A stretch of DNA of 7,343 nucleotides, taken from assembly GCA_014728955.1 (NCBI GenBank), contig WJKT01000082.1, positions 1-7,343 on the forward strand, read 5' to 3'. The translations under genes and the position numbers were made by a program. Below, piece by piece: positions 6,052-7,343 of this stretch. Source of the stretch: Candidatus Peregrinibacteria bacterium (GTDB lineage: Bacteria; Patescibacteriota; Gracilibacteria; UBA1369; PNNO01). The stretch's first letter is position 1; each line of letters begins with the position of its first letter. Under the pieces are notes generated by a model. That model ran no database searches. It saw only the letters and a program-made list of their open reading frames with translations, and was not told the origin of the DNA.

Positions 6052-6078
6052 TTACAGTGCTTGATTTTACCAGATAAC
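6052..6078 (+). promoter_or_regulatory. Possible promoter for the RNase HI gene
   Basis: TTACAG (6052-6057) and GATAAC (6073-6078) are 15 nt apart and 13 nt from the ATG at 6092. Both are partial matches and the spacer is short. The 82-bp divergent region must hold promoters for both flanking genes, and this is the best forward candidate I can see. Confidence 0.3.
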
Positions 6079-6091
6079 AGGCGAAAATCGT

Positions 6092-6841
6092 ATGGGAAAT
6101 ACTATAGTGTACACTGATGGGAGTTGTTTGGGAAATCCCGGTCCGGGAGGATGGGCGGCTATTATTCGTCATGAAGGAAAGGAATATATTTTAAAAGGCA
6201 ATCAAAAAGATACGACAAATAACAGAATGGAGTTGACGGCGATTATTGAGGCGGTAATCTGGTTGGCCGAGCATGTTCATGATCAAAAGGTTGATTTGTA
6301 TAGTGATTCAAGTTTGTTGATTAACAGTATTAATGAAGACTGGAAACGAAAAGCTAATCGTGATTTGTGGGAAGCGTTTGATCGTGCCATTAAACGTCTT
6401 AACGGTGTCCATATTAGCTGGCATTGGGTAAAAGGACATGCGGATGATTCTCTTAATAATCGTGTAGATAAACTGGCGGTACGGGAGTCTAAAAAGGTGC
6501 CGCATAGTGCACCGATAACACCTTCTCATCCCAAGGATGGGTTTTATTGCGGTCATTGTAAAAAAAATGTCAGCGGAGTGTTGAGCTGGATGCCCGATTC
6601 GCAAATGATTCGTGTTGATTGTGAGCAATGTGGGAATTATATTATGTTTGCGGAAAAGACCAAAGAACATATTGCAAAGGCTAAAAAACGTATACTTATT
6701 TCTAAAAAACAACTTGAAAAAGTATTGAATATCAAGGAGAATCGCGGAGAGACAGTAACTGATCGTGACCAAAAGGAAATAAAAAAGTGGACACGGAAAA
6801 AGGCACAGGATTTTATAGACAGCGAACAAACTCTTTTTTAA
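6092..6841 (+). CDS. rnhA: Ribonuclease HI with a C-terminal zinc-ribbon-like extension
   Basis: Residues 1-135 are a complete type 1 RNase H domain, which cuts the RNA strand of RNA-DNA hybrids (R-loops, primers). The N-terminal block IVYTDGSCLGNPGPGGWA is diagnostic. The four metal-binding acids are Asp9, Glu47 (NNRMELTA), Asp72 (YSDSS) and Asp126 (NNRVDKLA). The catalytic-loop His116 is in HWVKGHADD. These correspond to Asp10, Glu48, Asp70, Asp134 and His124 of the E. coli enzyme. The stretch from Asp72 to the DLW motif is about 13 residues shorter than in E. coli, so the basic handle that aids substrate binding is largely missing. Unlike the usual ~155-residue enzyme, this protein has 249 residues. 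After a Pro-rich linker (138-148) comes FYCGHC (Cys153, Cys156) and DCEQC (Cys177, Cys180), a probable zinc ribbon. The last 60 residues (190-249) are Lys-rich. The extension may supply hybrid binding in place of the handle (inference). The start is fixed by homology at the N-terminus. The 128-residue gene follows after 25 nt. Confidence 0.93.
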   Translation: MGNTIVYTDGSCLGNPGPGGWAAIIRHEGKEYILKGNQKDTTNNRMELTAIIEAVIWLAEHVHDQKVDLYSDSSLLINSINEDWKRKANRDLWEAFDRAIKRLNGVHISWHWVKGHADDSLNNRVDKLAVRESKKVPHSAPITPSHPKDGFYCGHCKKNVSGVLSWMPDSQMIRVDCEQCGNYIMFAEKTKEHIAKAKKRILISKKQLEKVLNIKENRGETVTDRDQKEIKKWTRKKAQDFIDSEQTLF

Positions 6842-6866
6842 TGTAATTAACGTGTACTAAATCGGT

Positions 6867-7253
6867 ATGGAACAATATGGCAACAATGACACTCCCGACT
6901 TGCAAGAAAAGCGCATGCATTTATATGAACAACTTCGAATATATGACGAGACAATTCATAATCTGGAAGAAGAAATAGCGTCTGCCGAACAGTTTATTGA
7001 TGATGTGGCTGATTCGACTCTTGATAAAAAAGGATTGGTTCAATCAATGGGGGTGTCTGTGCTTCGGCAAGAATTGAAGGAGATACAGAAGAAGCAAGCG
7101 GGAGTGTTTGAAGAGATTCGCTGTTTGGAGGCCAGGCAATTTGGAGAGGAAATCCCGCGTGGAAAAGATGGAAAGCCGGAAATGCCGTGGGAAAAAATAT
7201 ATCTTCTTGAGGTGGAAAAAGAAATAAATGCCCTTTTTAGTGATGATACTTAA
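6867..7253 (+). CDS. Small coiled-coil hypothetical protein (128 aa)
   Basis: I do not recognise this protein. It is acidic and lacks signal peptide and membrane segments. Residues 12-45 (from LQEKRMHLYEQL to ASAEQFIDDVA) and 64-92 (LRQELKEIQKKQAGVFEEIRCLEA) show heptad-like spacing of Leu/Ile with charged residues between, suggesting a helical hairpin or coiled coil. The linker STLDKKGLVQSMGVSV lies between the two helices. The C-terminal part contains a short GKDGKPEMPWEKIYLLEVEKEI segment with a Pro-Trp. One cysteine is present. It lies 25 nt after rnhA on the same strand, with no clear promoter or Shine-Dalgarno sequence between them, so co-transcription is likely. It is followed by a dyad-rich spacer and a tRNA gene. 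Confidence 0.78.
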   Translation: MEQYGNNDTPDLQEKRMHLYEQLRIYDETIHNLEEEIASAEQFIDDVADSTLDKKGLVQSMGVSVLRQELKEIQKKQAGVFEEIRCLEARQFGEEIPRGKDGKPEMPWEKIYLLEVEKEINALFSDDT

Positions 7254-7255
7254 AT

Positions 7256-7282
7256 TTTGCTTGATCTGCGCAGATCAGCAAA
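7256..7282 (+). repeat. Near-perfect inverted repeat between the coiled-coil gene and the tRNA
   Basis: TTTGCTTGATCTGC (7256-7269) pairs with GCAGATCAGCAAA (7270-7282), with one unpaired T. The core GATCTGCGCAGATC (7263-7276) is a perfect 14-bp palindrome. As RNA it could fold into a long hairpin starting 3 nt after the stop codon, perhaps ending or stabilising the upstream mRNA. It lacks a following T run, so it is not a standard intrinsic terminator. As DNA it overlaps the -35 and spacer of the predicted tRNA promoter and could be an operator. Confidence 0.75.
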
Positions 7283-7289
7283 GTATACT
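7261..7289 (+). promoter_or_regulatory. Promoter for the downstream tRNA gene
   Basis: TTGATC (7261-7266), a 17-nt spacer and TATACT (7284-7289) make a reasonable sigma-70 promoter. Transcription would begin near 7296, about 17 nt before the predicted mature tRNA 5' end, leaving a short leader for RNase P to remove. Confidence 0.6.
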
Positions 7290-7312
7290 TCTTTGCGCAT
7301 AAGGAAGAATAT

Positions 7313-7343
7313 GCCGCGGTAGCTCAGTGGTAGAGCAGAAGAC
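7313..7343 (+). tRNA. tRNA gene, 5' part only (identity uncertain, possibly tRNA-Thr)
   Basis: The last 31 nt contain the start of a tRNA: a 7-nt acceptor strand GCCGCGG, then TA, then the D-stem GCTC (7322-7325), D-loop AGTGGTA and GAGC (7333-7336), and the 5' side of the anticodon stem. The GTAGCTCAGTGGTAGAGC block is the near-universal A-box region. The window ends at about position 32, just before the anticodon, so the amino acid cannot be read. The GCCG 5' end is common in tRNA-Thr, but this is only a guess. Confidence 0.9.

Noticed and set aside
6308..6829. A 173-residue open frame on the minus strand within rnhA
   Set aside because: It is antisense to a fully recognised RNase HI gene and its translation (many Cys, Phe, Tyr, no family match) looks like a shadow frame.

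Overview
The window is a compact, AT-rich bacterial chromosome segment carrying eight complete genes, the 3' end of a ninth, and the 5' end of a tRNA. The translations suggest a small-genome lineage with a surface-layer envelope. Genes are tightly packed, all complete genes start with ATG, none has a convincing Shine-Dalgarno sequence, and all nine stops are TAA or TAG. This fits a Patescibacteria (CPR)-like organism, but that placement is inference; no phylogenetic marker is complete here.

Left part (1-1865): the tail of rsmI (16S rRNA 2'-O-methyltransferase) is followed on the same strand by a type IV prepilin-like protein. This gene runs head-on into an exosortase/archaeosortase-family membrane protein on the minus strand, and the two stop codons overlap. 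The exosortase gene and a gene for a highly charged, probably disordered 157-residue protein are divergently transcribed from a 121-bp region with two good sigma-70-type promoters.

Middle part (1866-6009): the charged-protein gene ends at a strong hairpin terminator that also lies downstream of three minus-strand genes. In transcription order these are a PrsW-family intramembrane metalloprotease, a protein with a degenerate protein-kinase-like core, and a secreted protein with two tandem ~114-residue repeats and three C-terminal SLH domains. Gaps are 25 and 56 bp, so they may form one envelope-related unit. An internal promoter overlaps the protease stop codon.

Right part (6010-7343): divergent from the protease is an RNase HI with an unusual 100-residue C-terminal extension holding a CxxC...CxxC putative zinc ribbon. 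A small coiled-coil protein follows, then an intergenic region with two interleaved inverted repeats overlaid on a promoter, and a tRNA gene cut by the window end.

The most noteworthy items are the exosortase with no recognisable substrate nearby, the protease/kinase-like/SLH cluster, the RNase HI fusion, the dyad-rich tRNA promoter, and the consistent absence of Shine-Dalgarno sequences with short predicted leaders.
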